Assembly (NCBI RefSeq): GCF_030410395.1
Contig: NZ_JAUHHF010000001.1
Location: 186,001-250,000 of the forward strand
DNA length: 64,000 nucleotides
Direction of reading: 5' to 3'
Origin: Zwartia panacis
Lineage (GTDB): Bacteria; Pseudomonadota; Gammaproteobacteria; Burkholderiales; Burkholderiaceae_B
Within the stretch, counting starts at the first letter, position 1; the number at the start of each line of letters is the position of its first letter. Position numbers and translations under genes: made by a program. Under the pieces are notes generated by a model. That model did not search any database. It was given only the letters and a program-made list of their open reading frames with translations, and was not told the origin of the DNA. Shown here one piece after another: positions 1 to 8,900 of this stretch.

Positions 1-2
1 TG

Positions 3-1319
3 ACCAGTGCCTGGCTAGCCGGCGTGATGATTATTTTGCTCTTGGTGATCGTTCTACCCCTCTGGGCCTTGGGTCGGCGCGTGCGTAAGATGTCACGGGC
101 CAGCCAGGATAAAGTCGCCGATACGAGTGCGATGGCTGGCGAGGTGTTGAACGCGATCACGACTGTTCAGGCGTTTGTGCGAGAGCCCTACGAACAAAAA
201 CGTTTTGATTCGGCGGTCGAGCAGGCCTTTGCCGAAGCCAAAAAACGTATCACCATGCGCTCAATACTCACAGCGTCGGCGATCGTGATGGCCTTTGGCG
301 TCATTGTGTTTGTTTTATGGATGGGTGCGCGTCAGGTCACTCAGGGCGTCATATCGCTTGGTGAGTTGACTCAGTTCGTGTTGTACGCGGTCTTGATTGC
401 TGGCTCGATTGGAGCACTATCAGAGACCTGGGGTGACTTGCAGCGCGCAGCGGGTGCGATGGAAAGACTCGTCGAGTTGATGCAGGCCAGGCCTGCCTTG
501 ATTGATGACTCAAATAAAAACAGCGAAAGCATTGATCGATTGATCACCGGCATTTCAGCGCCAGATTCGTTCATGGGGAATGAGTTTGCTGAGGCATTGA
601 AATTCAAGGACGTCACGTTTTCCTATCCCTCACGGCCTGATTTTCTGACGATGAATCACTTGTCCTTTTCTGTATCGAGTGGTGCCCGTTATGCGCTGGT
701 GGGGCCCTCTGGCGCGGGGAAAAGCACGTTATTTGCGATGCTATTACGTTTTTATCAGCCTGCTGCTGGACAAATCGAAGTGTTCGGCCGTGATATTACG
801 CAATGGCCGGTGAGCACGTTGCGTAATTTGATTGGCATCGTTCCTCAAGAACCGGTCATATTTGCAGCCAGTGCGATGGAAAATATCCGCTATGGCAGAC
901 TCGATGCAACCGATCAAGAAGTCATCGCAGCGGCCCAGACTGCGCACGCCCATGGCTTTATCACGGCCTTGCCGCAAGGGTATGACAGCTTTTTAGGTGA
1001 GCGGGGCGTGCGATTATCAGGTGGACAAAAACAGCGGATTTCAATTGCGCGCGCGATTTTGAAAAATCCGCCGCTCTTGCTGCTTGATGAAGCGACGAGC
1101 GCTCTGGATGCAGAGTCGGAGCGCGAGGTTCAGCTCGCGCTGGAAAGTGTCCTGCCAGGCAGGACATCATTGACGATCGCGCATCGTTTGGCGACAGTGC
1201 TTCAAGCTGACCGTATTATTGTGTTGGAGGATGGTACGGTGGTCGAGCAGGGTACGCACGCGGAGCTGATTGGCCAAAGTGGTTTGTATGCACGGCTGGC
1301 GAAGTTGCAGTTTGCTTGA
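3..1319 (+). CDS. ABC exporter, permease/ATP-binding half-transporter (5' truncated)
   Basis: This is the C-terminal part of an ABCB/MsbA-type half-transporter. The frame is open to the left edge, so the true start lies outside the window; the first in-window ATG at 27 is inside a membrane helix. Visible are the last membrane helices, then a nucleotide-binding domain with Walker A (GPSGAGKS, near base 705), the signature LSGGQ (near 1015) and Walker B ending LLLLDEATSALD (near 1075), followed by the switch His in TIAHR. The family exports lipids or hydrophobic compounds as a homodimer in the inner membrane, and the sequence resembles the MsbA-related subgroup common in proteobacteria. The substrate cannot be told from sequence. 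Confidence 0.9.
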   Translation, partial: TSAWLAGVMIILLLVIVLPLWALGRRVRKMSRASQDKVADTSAMAGEVLNAITTVQAFVREPYEQKRFDSAVEQAFAEAKKRITMRSILTASAIVMAFGVIVFVLWMGARQVTQGVISLGELTQFVLYAVLIAGSIGALSETWGDLQRAAGAMERLVELMQARPALIDDSNKNSESIDRLITGISAPDSFMGNEFAEALKFKDVTFSYPSRPDFLTMNHLSFSVSSGARYALVGPSGAGKSTLFAMLLRFYQPAAGQIEVFGRDITQWPVSTLRNLIGIVPQEPVIFAASAMENIRYGRLDATDQEVIAAAQTAHAHGFITALPQGYDSFLGERGVRLSGGQKQRISIARAILKNPPLLLLDEATSALDAESEREVQLALESVLPGRTSLTIAHRLATVLQADRIIVLEDGTVVEQGTHAELIGQSGLYARLAKLQFA

Positions 1320-1404
1320 TCAAAATACCCCTAGAAGTCGTATGGAACTCTTTGTTCAGCAGACTAGTCTATAAAACTTATTTAACGTACTTTACAAGGA
1401 GCCT

Positions 1405-1680
1405 ATGATGCATTGTCCAGTTTGCAAAGATCCTCAGCTCGTGATCTCTGAGCGTCAGGGTATAGAAATTGATTACTGCCCATCATGTCGGGGTGTATGG
1501 CTCGATAGAGGAGAATTGGATAAACTGATCGAAAAGTCGAATGTCATGAATCAACCAAGTCCGGTTAGCTCGTATCAACAAAGAGAGTCTCAGCCGCGCA
1601 TGGATGACCGTTATCATTCGGACTCTAGACATCATTATCAGAAAAAACCAAAAAACTGGCTCAGTGAATTTTTTGATTGA
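1405..1680 (+). CDS. Small TFIIB-type zinc-ribbon protein
   Basis: A 91-residue protein with a zf-TFIIB zinc ribbon. It has CPVC at the N-terminus and CPSC about 25 residues later, followed by the family sequence RGVWLDRGELDKL. The C-terminal third is polar and His/Ser/Gln-rich and is probably disordered. AAGGAG at 1396-1401 supports either of the two adjacent ATG codons (1405 or 1408). The function of this family is unknown; a structural zinc site is inferred from the four Cys. The stop codon overlaps the upstream edge of the next reading frame, so the two genes are probably co-transcribed. Confidence 0.85.
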   Translation: MMHCPVCKDPQLVISERQGIEIDYCPSCRGVWLDRGELDKLIEKSNVMNQPSPVSSYQQRESQPRMDDRYHSDSRHHYQKKPKNWLSEFFD

Positions 1681-1727
1681 GTATAGATTTTGACCCTGAC
1701 ACATTGACATCTCTACTCGCTCACTTT

Positions 1728-2705
1728 ATGTCCACTCATCCATGTTCAGTTCAAGCACTACAAAATCTGAGTCTTCCTGTTATCGCCTCTCCGATGTTCA
1801 CAGTCAGTTATCCAGAACTGGTGTTGGCGCAATGTAAAGCGGGAATAGTGGGGTCTTTTCCAGCATTGAATGCTAGAGAGCCTCAGATACTGGATGAATG
1901 GCTTTATCTGATTGAGCAGGATTTGGAGGCATTTAAAAGACAAAATCCTCAGATGAATATTGGTCCTGTCGCCGTGAATCAAATTTCACATCAATCTAAT
2001 GTTCGTTTGATGCAGGATGTTGAGACATGTGTCAGACATCAAGTACCGATTATTATCAGCTCACTCAGGGCCCCAGTCCGCGAAGTGATTGATGCTGTGC
2101 ATAGTTATGGTGGCATAATTCTTCATGACGTGATTACTATCAGACATGCAGAGAAAGCACTTGAGGCGGGCGTTGACGGATTAATTGCTGTTGCAGCGGG
2201 TGCGGGTGGTCACGGCGGAACATTGTCGCCTTTTGCTTTGGTCGGCGAAATTAGGCGCTTCTTCAAGGGTCCTTTGGCACTCTCGGGATCAATCGCGACC
2301 GGACGTGCCGTATTGTCAGCTTTGGCGATGGGCGCAGATTTTGCTTACATAGGTACTCGATTTATCGCCAGCAAAGAGGCCAATGCAAGCGAGCAATACA
2401 AGCAGACAATTCTAGATTCTGCCGCGGCTGATATCATTTATAGCGATTATTTCTCTGGTGTTCATGGAAACTATCTTCGCGAGAGTATTGTGCGCGCAGG
2501 TTTGGATCCTAATAGTTTGCCTGTTGGCGACAAGAATAAAATGAGCTTTTCTGATGGCCGCTCAAAAGCGAAGACTTGGAAAGATATCTGGGGTGCTGGC
2601 CAAGGCGTGGGACAAATTGATAGCCTCTTGAGTGTTCAGGAAATCGTCAATCAGTTGCGACTTGAATATCAAGAGGCTTTGCAATCACTGAGCCTTCGCG
2701 CCTGA
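1728..2705 (+). CDS. Nitronate monooxygenase family FMN enzyme
   Basis: A TIM-barrel flavoprotein of the nitronate monooxygenase / 2-nitropropane dioxygenase family, which oxidises alkyl nitronates with O2 using FMN. The family motif GAGGHGG lies near base 2200, the phosphate-binding GSIATGRAV near 2290, and the N-terminus reads LPVIASPMF as in homologues. An in-frame TTG at 1677 overlaps the previous stop codon, but the ATG at 1728 fits the usual short N-terminus better; neither has a clear ribosome-binding site. The 3' end overlaps the convergent Bug gene by 21 bp. The physiological substrate is unknown; several relatives have been misassigned as trans-enoyl reductases. Confidence 0.85.
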   Translation: MSTHPCSVQALQNLSLPVIASPMFTVSYPELVLAQCKAGIVGSFPALNAREPQILDEWLYLIEQDLEAFKRQNPQMNIGPVAVNQISHQSNVRLMQDVETCVRHQVPIIISSLRAPVREVIDAVHSYGGIILHDVITIRHAEKALEAGVDGLIAVAAGAGGHGGTLSPFALVGEIRRFFKGPLALSGSIATGRAVLSALAMGADFAYIGTRFIASKEANASEQYKQTILDSAAADIIYSDYFSGVHGNYLRESIVRAGLDPNSLPVGDKNKMSFSDGRSKAKTWKDIWGAGQGVGQIDSLLSVQEIVNQLRLEYQEALQSLSLRA

Positions 2706-3668
2706 TACTTTGACGGCTTGCTCCCAGCGTGTGAGCTCGTTTTTAAGCAGTTTTTCAAAGTCTGCCGGACTGCCACCTGTAACAAGCGACCCTTGTTGTT
2801 CGAATTTCTTTTGCATTTCTGGATCTTTAAGCGCTGTATTTACGGCTTGGTTAAGTGTATTGATTATGTGAGCCGGTGTACCTTTTGGTACGACGATCCC
2901 GTACCACACTGTGACAACAAGATCCGGGAATCCGGATTCAAGCGCTGTGGGAACATTGGGTAATACAGAAGAACGTTCTTTGGAGGTAACCGCAAGAGCT
3001 TTGATCCGACCATCTGTAATTAAAGGTGCGGTTAAAGGGACGCCGTCTATCACCGTATCGACTTGGTTGGCCATTAAGTCTTGAACGGCCGGGGATCCGC
3101 CTTTGTATGGAACGTGCAAAAGCTTGATCCCTGTTTGAAGTTTAAGTAATTCGATCGTCAGGTGAGAAATGCTGCCGGAACCACCTGTGCCAAAGCTATA
3201 TTTGTCTGGTGCTCCCTTTGCCAGCGCAACGAACTCACTTAGATTGTTTGCCGGCAAGGAATTTTTTGCCACGATCGCAAGCGGTGATGTTGAAACTAGT
3301 GCGACAGGCTCCAAATCCCTGAGTGGCTGAACTGATTGTCCCGGAGTCATGAAGGGATTGATCGTGAGTGATCCAGTATTACCCAGCAGTATCGTATAGC
3401 CATCTGGCTGGGCTTTCGATACGGCAACAGCAGCGATACTGCCGCCCGCTCCAGGTCGATTTTCTACGATGATTGTTTGGCCCAGCAGTTTGCTCATGCC
3501 GCTGGCGATTAGACGCGCACTTAAGTCGGCGCCACCGCCTGCAGGGAATCCAACCAGCATTCTGATCGAATTAGAGGGATATGTTTGTGCGAATGTCGTC
3601 GCTGAGCATGTCAGCAACGTCAATCCGAGCGCGAGCTGTACTTTGGTGAACGCGTGTTTGAAGTTCAT
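2685..3668 (-). CDS. Bug-family (TctC) periplasmic solute receptor
   Basis: A 327-residue periplasmic binding protein of the Bug/TctC family, which captures carboxylates for tripartite tricarboxylate transporters. It has an N-terminal signal peptide ending near TFAQ, the family start sequence YPSNSIRMLVGFPAGGGAD, and the conserved HVPYKGGSPAVQDLMANQVD block in the middle. No TctA or TctB membrane gene is nearby, so it must share a transporter encoded elsewhere or act as a sensor, as proposed for many orphan Bug proteins. Its 3' end overlaps the convergent nitronate monooxygenase gene. The ligand is unknown. Confidence 0.9.
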   Translation of the reverse strand: MNFKHAFTKVQLALGLTLLTCSATTFAQTYPSNSIRMLVGFPAGGGADLSARLIASGMSKLLGQTIIVENRPGAGGSIAAVAVSKAQPDGYTILLGNTGSLTINPFMTPGQSVQPLRDLEPVALVSTSPLAIVAKNSLPANNLSEFVALAKGAPDKYSFGTGGSGSISHLTIELLKLQTGIKLLHVPYKGGSPAVQDLMANQVDTVIDGVPLTAPLITDGRIKALAVTSKERSSVLPNVPTALESGFPDLVVTVWYGIVVPKGTPAHIINTLNQAVNTALKDPEMQKKFEQQGSLVTGGSPADFEKLLKNELTRWEQAVKVSGAKAQ

Positions 3669-4272
3669 TTTGTCTCCTTCGGCTGCCTTTTAGGCTGTTG
3701 CTATGTCTTCGAATGTAGTGATATCGCTTGTGACCGTCAAGGACGATTTTTATCCTAAAAGCGGAAAGTACAGTCTGTGTTGCTGCGGTTATTCTCTGTG
3801 CCGGTTCGGGTACGAAACTTTGGCTGATTATCCGCAGTGGATTTTAAAATTTTTATCTGTGACTCAAGGTTATAGACTTTTAAGGAAAACTGTCTAAACG
3901 ATGCAAGGAAAGAATAGAGTTACTTGTCAGTGCCACAAGTTGTGTTGCTGCATTCTTAAATGATGCAACTCCTTGTACGATTCTGCTCGAAATCATCGAA
4001 ATGCTGTCTGGCGGTTATTTGGTTGAGGATGATGTCGCGCGTTTCGACCATGAGTACGAACGAAGGGTTTTAATGAGAAGTTCATTCAATATGTCGCGAA
4101 GCTTTATTGGTTTTTTGTCTCCTTTTAGACTTTCAAAAAAATCATAAAAATCAATTACATACTTCGATTAGCGTACGCTTCGGTAGAAAAAAATTAATCT
4201 CAAAATGAATACAATTTCCAAAGGAGTTTTTGATATCTAAACATTAGTTATTTAAAAGAGCACTAAAAAAGC
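3669..4272. other. AT-rich intergenic region before the two-partner secretion genes
   Basis: About 600 bp without a convincing gene, between the divergent Bug gene and tpsB. The last 150 bp are clearly AT-rich, which fits a promoter/leader for the secretion operon. A 64-codon open frame at 3703-3897 shows no family features. A strong AAAGGAG at 4219-4225 is not followed by a usable reading frame; an 11-codon ORF starting at 4205 spans it. No hairpin or known riboswitch was recognised by eye. Confidence 0.5.
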
Positions 4273-5973
4273 ATGCCTCAAAATAAAGCTATCTTGCCAA
4301 AATCTTTAGCTGCATCTTTAGTAGTGACATGCCTGATTAATGCTCCATCATTTGCGCAACCATCCGCGGGTTCGCTGATGCAGCAACTGCAGAGTGAACA
4401 GCCTCTTATCACTTTACCCCCTGCACAGCCGAGTCTGGCACCCGGAAGATCGGTCCCCACCACACCTGATCAACAAAAAGTATTCATCAAGCAATTTAAA
4501 TTTCTCGGTAATCAAAAATTATCCGATCAGGATTTACAAGCGCTAGTTGCACCCTACAAAAACACCTCTCTATCTTTTGCGGATATCAAAGGAATCACAG
4601 AGCTCATCGGTAAGCATTACAGGCAGAAAGGTTGGCTGGCACGTGCGCTGGTGCCAGCTCAGGACGTGACCGATGGAGTGTTGACGATTCAAGTGGTCGA
4701 AGCTGTCGTGGGTGAAATCCGGATCGACAATCAGTCAAAAAGAGTCAGTACAGAGCGAATCGAGTCATGGATTGATAACGGTATCACCCGGAAATCAGGC
4801 TTATCCCTCGGGCAATTGGATCGCACGATGCTGACGCTGAATGATTTGCCGGATGTCAATGCGGTCAGTTCATTACAAAGCGGTACAAAAGAAGGCGAAA
4901 CAGATTTAAATGTTGTGATTACCGATAAACCGCGTGTCGATGGTTTTGTCGATGTCGATAATTATGGTGATCCTGCAACGGGTATTTGGCGTGCAGTTGG
5001 AAGCGTCTATATCAATAGTCCTTTGGGATTCGGTGATCAAGCAATCGTTTATGGGTTGTATTCCGAAGGCGTTTCATTTGGACGTGTTTCCTACACCGTT
5101 CCTGTCGGTCAAGATGGATTGCGCCTGGGCGTGAACGCGAGCGCATTAAATTACCGTGTGATCAACCGCGATTGGGATACGTTGCGCTTGGGAGGACAAT
5201 CTCAATCTGGTGGTCTTGAGGCCGCCTATCCAATTCTTCGCAGTCGACCCGCTAATTTATATGCGCTCGGTTTTTACAACTACAGTAATTATGAAAACCG
5301 AAGTGACGGCAACATCACCAATCGTTACAAGACTTCTGTGCTGAGTGCTGGACTGTCCGGAAATTTAATGGATGGCTTGGGTGGAGGTGGGACCAATAAT
5401 GGCTCGCTGATTTTTTCAGTGGGTGTCATTATTTTAAATGGATCACCACTTCAATCTTTTAACGAGGAGACCATCAATACTGGTGGTCAATTCACCAAGA
5501 TCAGATACTCGTTAAACAGATTGCAAAATATCTCGAAAGATCTCTCTGGGTATGTTTCTTTGTCCGGGCAGTTCGCAAATAAAAATATGGACTCCTCCGA
5601 ACAAATGTTTATGGGGGGACCCTATGCTGTTCGCGCTTACGCCACTGGGCAAGGTGCAGCGACACAAGGAAATTTACTGACTGCAGAGTTGCGTCTGAGA
5701 TTGCCTCACCAATTCATCGCAACTGCTTTTTATGATTTGGCTAATGTCCAAATGCTGAAGTCTTCAGATTATCCGGGCAATACAGGTGCAAACATGTATC
5801 TGCTACAAGGACTCGGCCTGAGCTTGACGTGGAACGCCCCCAAAAACATTTTGGTACGCGCAACCTGGGCGCATCGCACGGGCCCTCTCTCTGATGCTGC
5901 TCAGACATATCTATCCAGCAATGGTGGTTTGAGTCCCAACCGCTTTTGGTTGAACGCTTCTATTTCATTCTGA
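4273..5973 (+). CDS. Two-partner secretion outer-membrane transporter (TpsB, ShlB/FhaC/HecB family)
   Basis: A 566-residue Omp85-superfamily transporter that secretes a large beta-helical exoprotein across the outer membrane. It has a signal peptide ending near PSFAQ, a linker rich in Gln and Pro, a POTRA-type region (about residues 70-225, including VFIKQFKFLGNQKL), and a C-terminal beta barrel ending in aromatic-rich NRFWLNASISF, as expected for an outer-membrane protein. The motif VRAYATGQGAATQGN near residue 460 matches the conserved loop 6 (VRGY/RGF-like) of this family. The exoprotein gene starts 4 bp downstream, so the two form an operon. Confidence 0.93.
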   Translation: MPQNKAILPKSLAASLVVTCLINAPSFAQPSAGSLMQQLQSEQPLITLPPAQPSLAPGRSVPTTPDQQKVFIKQFKFLGNQKLSDQDLQALVAPYKNTSLSFADIKGITELIGKHYRQKGWLARALVPAQDVTDGVLTIQVVEAVVGEIRIDNQSKRVSTERIESWIDNGITRKSGLSLGQLDRTMLTLNDLPDVNAVSSLQSGTKEGETDLNVVITDKPRVDGFVDVDNYGDPATGIWRAVGSVYINSPLGFGDQAIVYGLYSEGVSFGRVSYTVPVGQDGLRLGVNASALNYRVINRDWDTLRLGGQSQSGGLEAAYPILRSRPANLYALGFYNYSNYENRSDGNITNRYKTSVLSAGLSGNLMDGLGGGGTNNGSLIFSVGVIILNGSPLQSFNEETINTGGQFTKIRYSLNRLQNISKDLSGYVSLSGQFANKNMDSSEQMFMGGPYAVRAYATGQGAATQGNLLTAELRLRLPHQFIATAFYDLANVQMLKSSDYPGNTGANMYLLQGLGLSLTWNAPKNILVRATWAHRTGPLSDAAQTYLSSNGGLSPNRFWLNASISF

Positions 5974-5977
5974 AACA

Positions 5978-8900
5978 ATGTCTGATCACAACTATTCAGC
6001 AACGCGCTCGCTGAGCGACAATTCTGATCGATTCAAACTCAAGCACCTCGTTTGCGTACTGATCAGTATTTTTTGGTATCCCGCGTTTGCTCAAGCTCCT
6101 GCGCGAACTCAATTGCCTACTGGTGGAACAGTCACCGCAGGTCAGGCAAACATCTCACAGTCTGGTAACGCTACGACAGTGAATCAATCCTCGAATCGTG
6201 CGTCAATCAGATGGAACAGTTTCGACGTGGGAAGGGATGCGACAGTCAACTTCGTTCAGCCTGATACCAAGTCAGCGACGCTGAATCGCGTTGACAGCAT
6301 GGCGCCTAGTCAAATTTATGGCCAGATCAAAGCAAATGGTCAGGTGTACCTGATGAATCCGGCCGGGGTTTACTTTGCACCCAGCGCAAGCGTCAATGTT
6401 GGCGGGGTTGTGGCCACCACGCACCAAATTTCTGACGAAGATTTCATGCAAGGCAAGACGACCCTGAATGGTCGTGGAGCGAAGGGTAGCGTCGTCAATG
6501 AAGGGAAAATAGAAACTGATCTGGGTGGGTATGTTGCATTGCTCGCACCAGATGTTCGCAACAAGGGTTTTATTCTGGCGCGTCAAGGTACCGTTGCGAT
6601 GGCGGGTGGGGAGTCCATTACGCTCAATTTCGGACCACTTAACAAGCTTGAAAGTGTGACAGTCACTGCAGGTGATATGGCGGCCTTGATTCAAAATCAA
6701 CAGGCGGTTCAGGCCCCTGGTGGTCTTGTCATTATGTCAGCCCGTGCGATTAATCAGCTTGCAAGTCGCGTGGTGAATACCGGAGTGATTGAAGCGCAGG
6801 GATTAATCGACAAAGGCGGCCGAATTATTCTAGATGCCGGTTCGACAGGCACAACAGTGGTTTCTGGCAGTCTAGATACATCGAGTCAACAAGGACGCGG
6901 TGGTCGTATCGATGTAACAGGTCAGCACATACAGGTGCGCCAAGGTGCCAAAGTCAATGCCTCGGGTGCAACAGGGGGTGGGGAGGTATTTGTTGGGGGT
7001 GGCTGGCAGGGTAAAGATCCCTCTCTGCTGCAAGCAACAAGCACGTCGGTTGAGTCTAGCGCTGTTATTCAGGCCAATGCAACAAAGCAGGGAAGTGGAG
7101 GTACAGTCGTAGTCTGGTCAGATACTAAAAACGCCAAGTCCACGACTGTCGTCAAAGGCGATATTGAAGCGAAGGGCGGGCCTCTTGGTGGCGGTGGTGG
7201 CAAGATTGAGACATCAGGCGCTCAAGTCGATATTGCCGGAGCCATGGTAAGTGCTCAGGCCCCTGCGGGTCGAGGTGGTATCTGGCTGATCGATCCTTAC
7301 GATTATTTTATTGGTCAGGCACAAGCCTCGACCATTATGAATACACTGAATACTGGTACCGATGTCATTATCGAAACTTCGGTGAACAATACTTCCTTGG
7401 GATCCAATGGTAATAGTTCCAGTGCGGGCAATATTATTATTTCTAGTCCAATTACTAAAACGAACGGGAGCTCAGCCACTCTGACTTTAAATGCAGCGAA
7501 TGAAATTTATATCACTGCGGATATCACTGCGGTCGGTAATGGCCTAGATATAGTGTTGAATGCACCCGGTCGTTCGAGCTTGGTCTCAGGCCGACTCTCC
7601 CTTGGTTCAGGCTCTCTCACCAAGTTGGGTGCTGGCGCTTTGACCCTCACACAAAATAATTCATATTCGGGTCTGACTTACATCAATGCGGGAAGTTTGG
7701 TTTTTGAAAATGATGCACCAGTTTTTAATACAAGCGGCTTTAGAGGGATCAACGGTTCACTGACCATTCAGCCTGCTTCGTCTAGTTTTAGTGCTCCCTA
7801 TACAGTACCCTCACTATTGACCTCCGCTTCTTTGGGTGGCTTGACGATTGGTAAACCGTCTAATGAGGCAGCCTTAACGTTTTCAAATAATATTCTGGTT
7901 GCTGGACCCATCAATATTTATGGCGGCAGAATTAACTTTAATGCCAACTTGACTTCATCATCAGGTGATATTTTGGTGCGTAGTGCCGGTGTGACGAACA
8001 TCGCATCTGGTAAATCTTTAAGCGCAACGAATGGAAATATTGTCGTTACCACAAGTCAATTTATGAATGACAGTAACGCTTCTGCATTACAAGCTTCGGG
8101 CGCATCAAAGTCATGGCAGGTTTGGAGTACAAACGCGAATCCGTTTGATGGAAGTACTGCAGACGTCACTGGAAATCTTGCATTCGATTTTGTTCAATAT
8201 AACGCTACTTATGGCGCGACCACAGTCCTTGGAAGTGGTAATGGATTTCTCTACAGCCTTGCTCCGACTGTGAGTGTCGCTTTAGTCGGTACGTCAGCCA
8301 AAGTGTATGACGGCAATAAAAGCGCATCTTTAACAGCTTCAAATTACAGTATCATTCGCGGAGGAGTAAATGGCGACGTCGTCACTCAAGTGAGATATCC
8401 TACAAGTGGAACCTATGCGACTGCAAATGCAGGTAATGGGATCCTTATCACTGCTGACGGAACATCTGTTTTATCAGCGTCTACCAGTGTCGCCTCTGGT
8501 AGTAAGCCCGCTTATGGCTATCGATTAGCTGGTGGGTCAGCATCCGGAAATATAGGTTCGATCTCTCCAGCTAATTTAACTGTCACAACAAACGATTTTG
8601 CACGACCTTTTATAGGTCAACCATTTTATGGCGGTAATGGTGTAATGATGTCTGGCTTTGTGAACGGTGAAACGTCGAGCGTGCTCTCTGGCACTCTCAT
8701 ATATACGGGCACGAGTCAGGGTGCAATTAACCCTGGACAATACAGTTTATTAGCCTCCGGATTAACGAATCCGAACTATACGATTAGATATGTTGGTGGT
8801 CAGTTAGTCATTACGCAACCTGTTTTTGGAATTGCTTCACCTGCTCCATCTTCGGTGCTAACGGCGATGATTCCTTCGCCTTCAACTCTGGTCATGCCAA

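Noticed and set aside
1361-1370. 10-bp palindrome AGACTAGTCT as an operator
   Set aside because: Single short palindrome with no second copy and no adjacent regulator.
3703-3897. 64-codon frame in the intergenic region before tpsB
   Set aside because: No recognisable family, no ribosome-binding site, and unusual composition (Cys/Tyr-rich).
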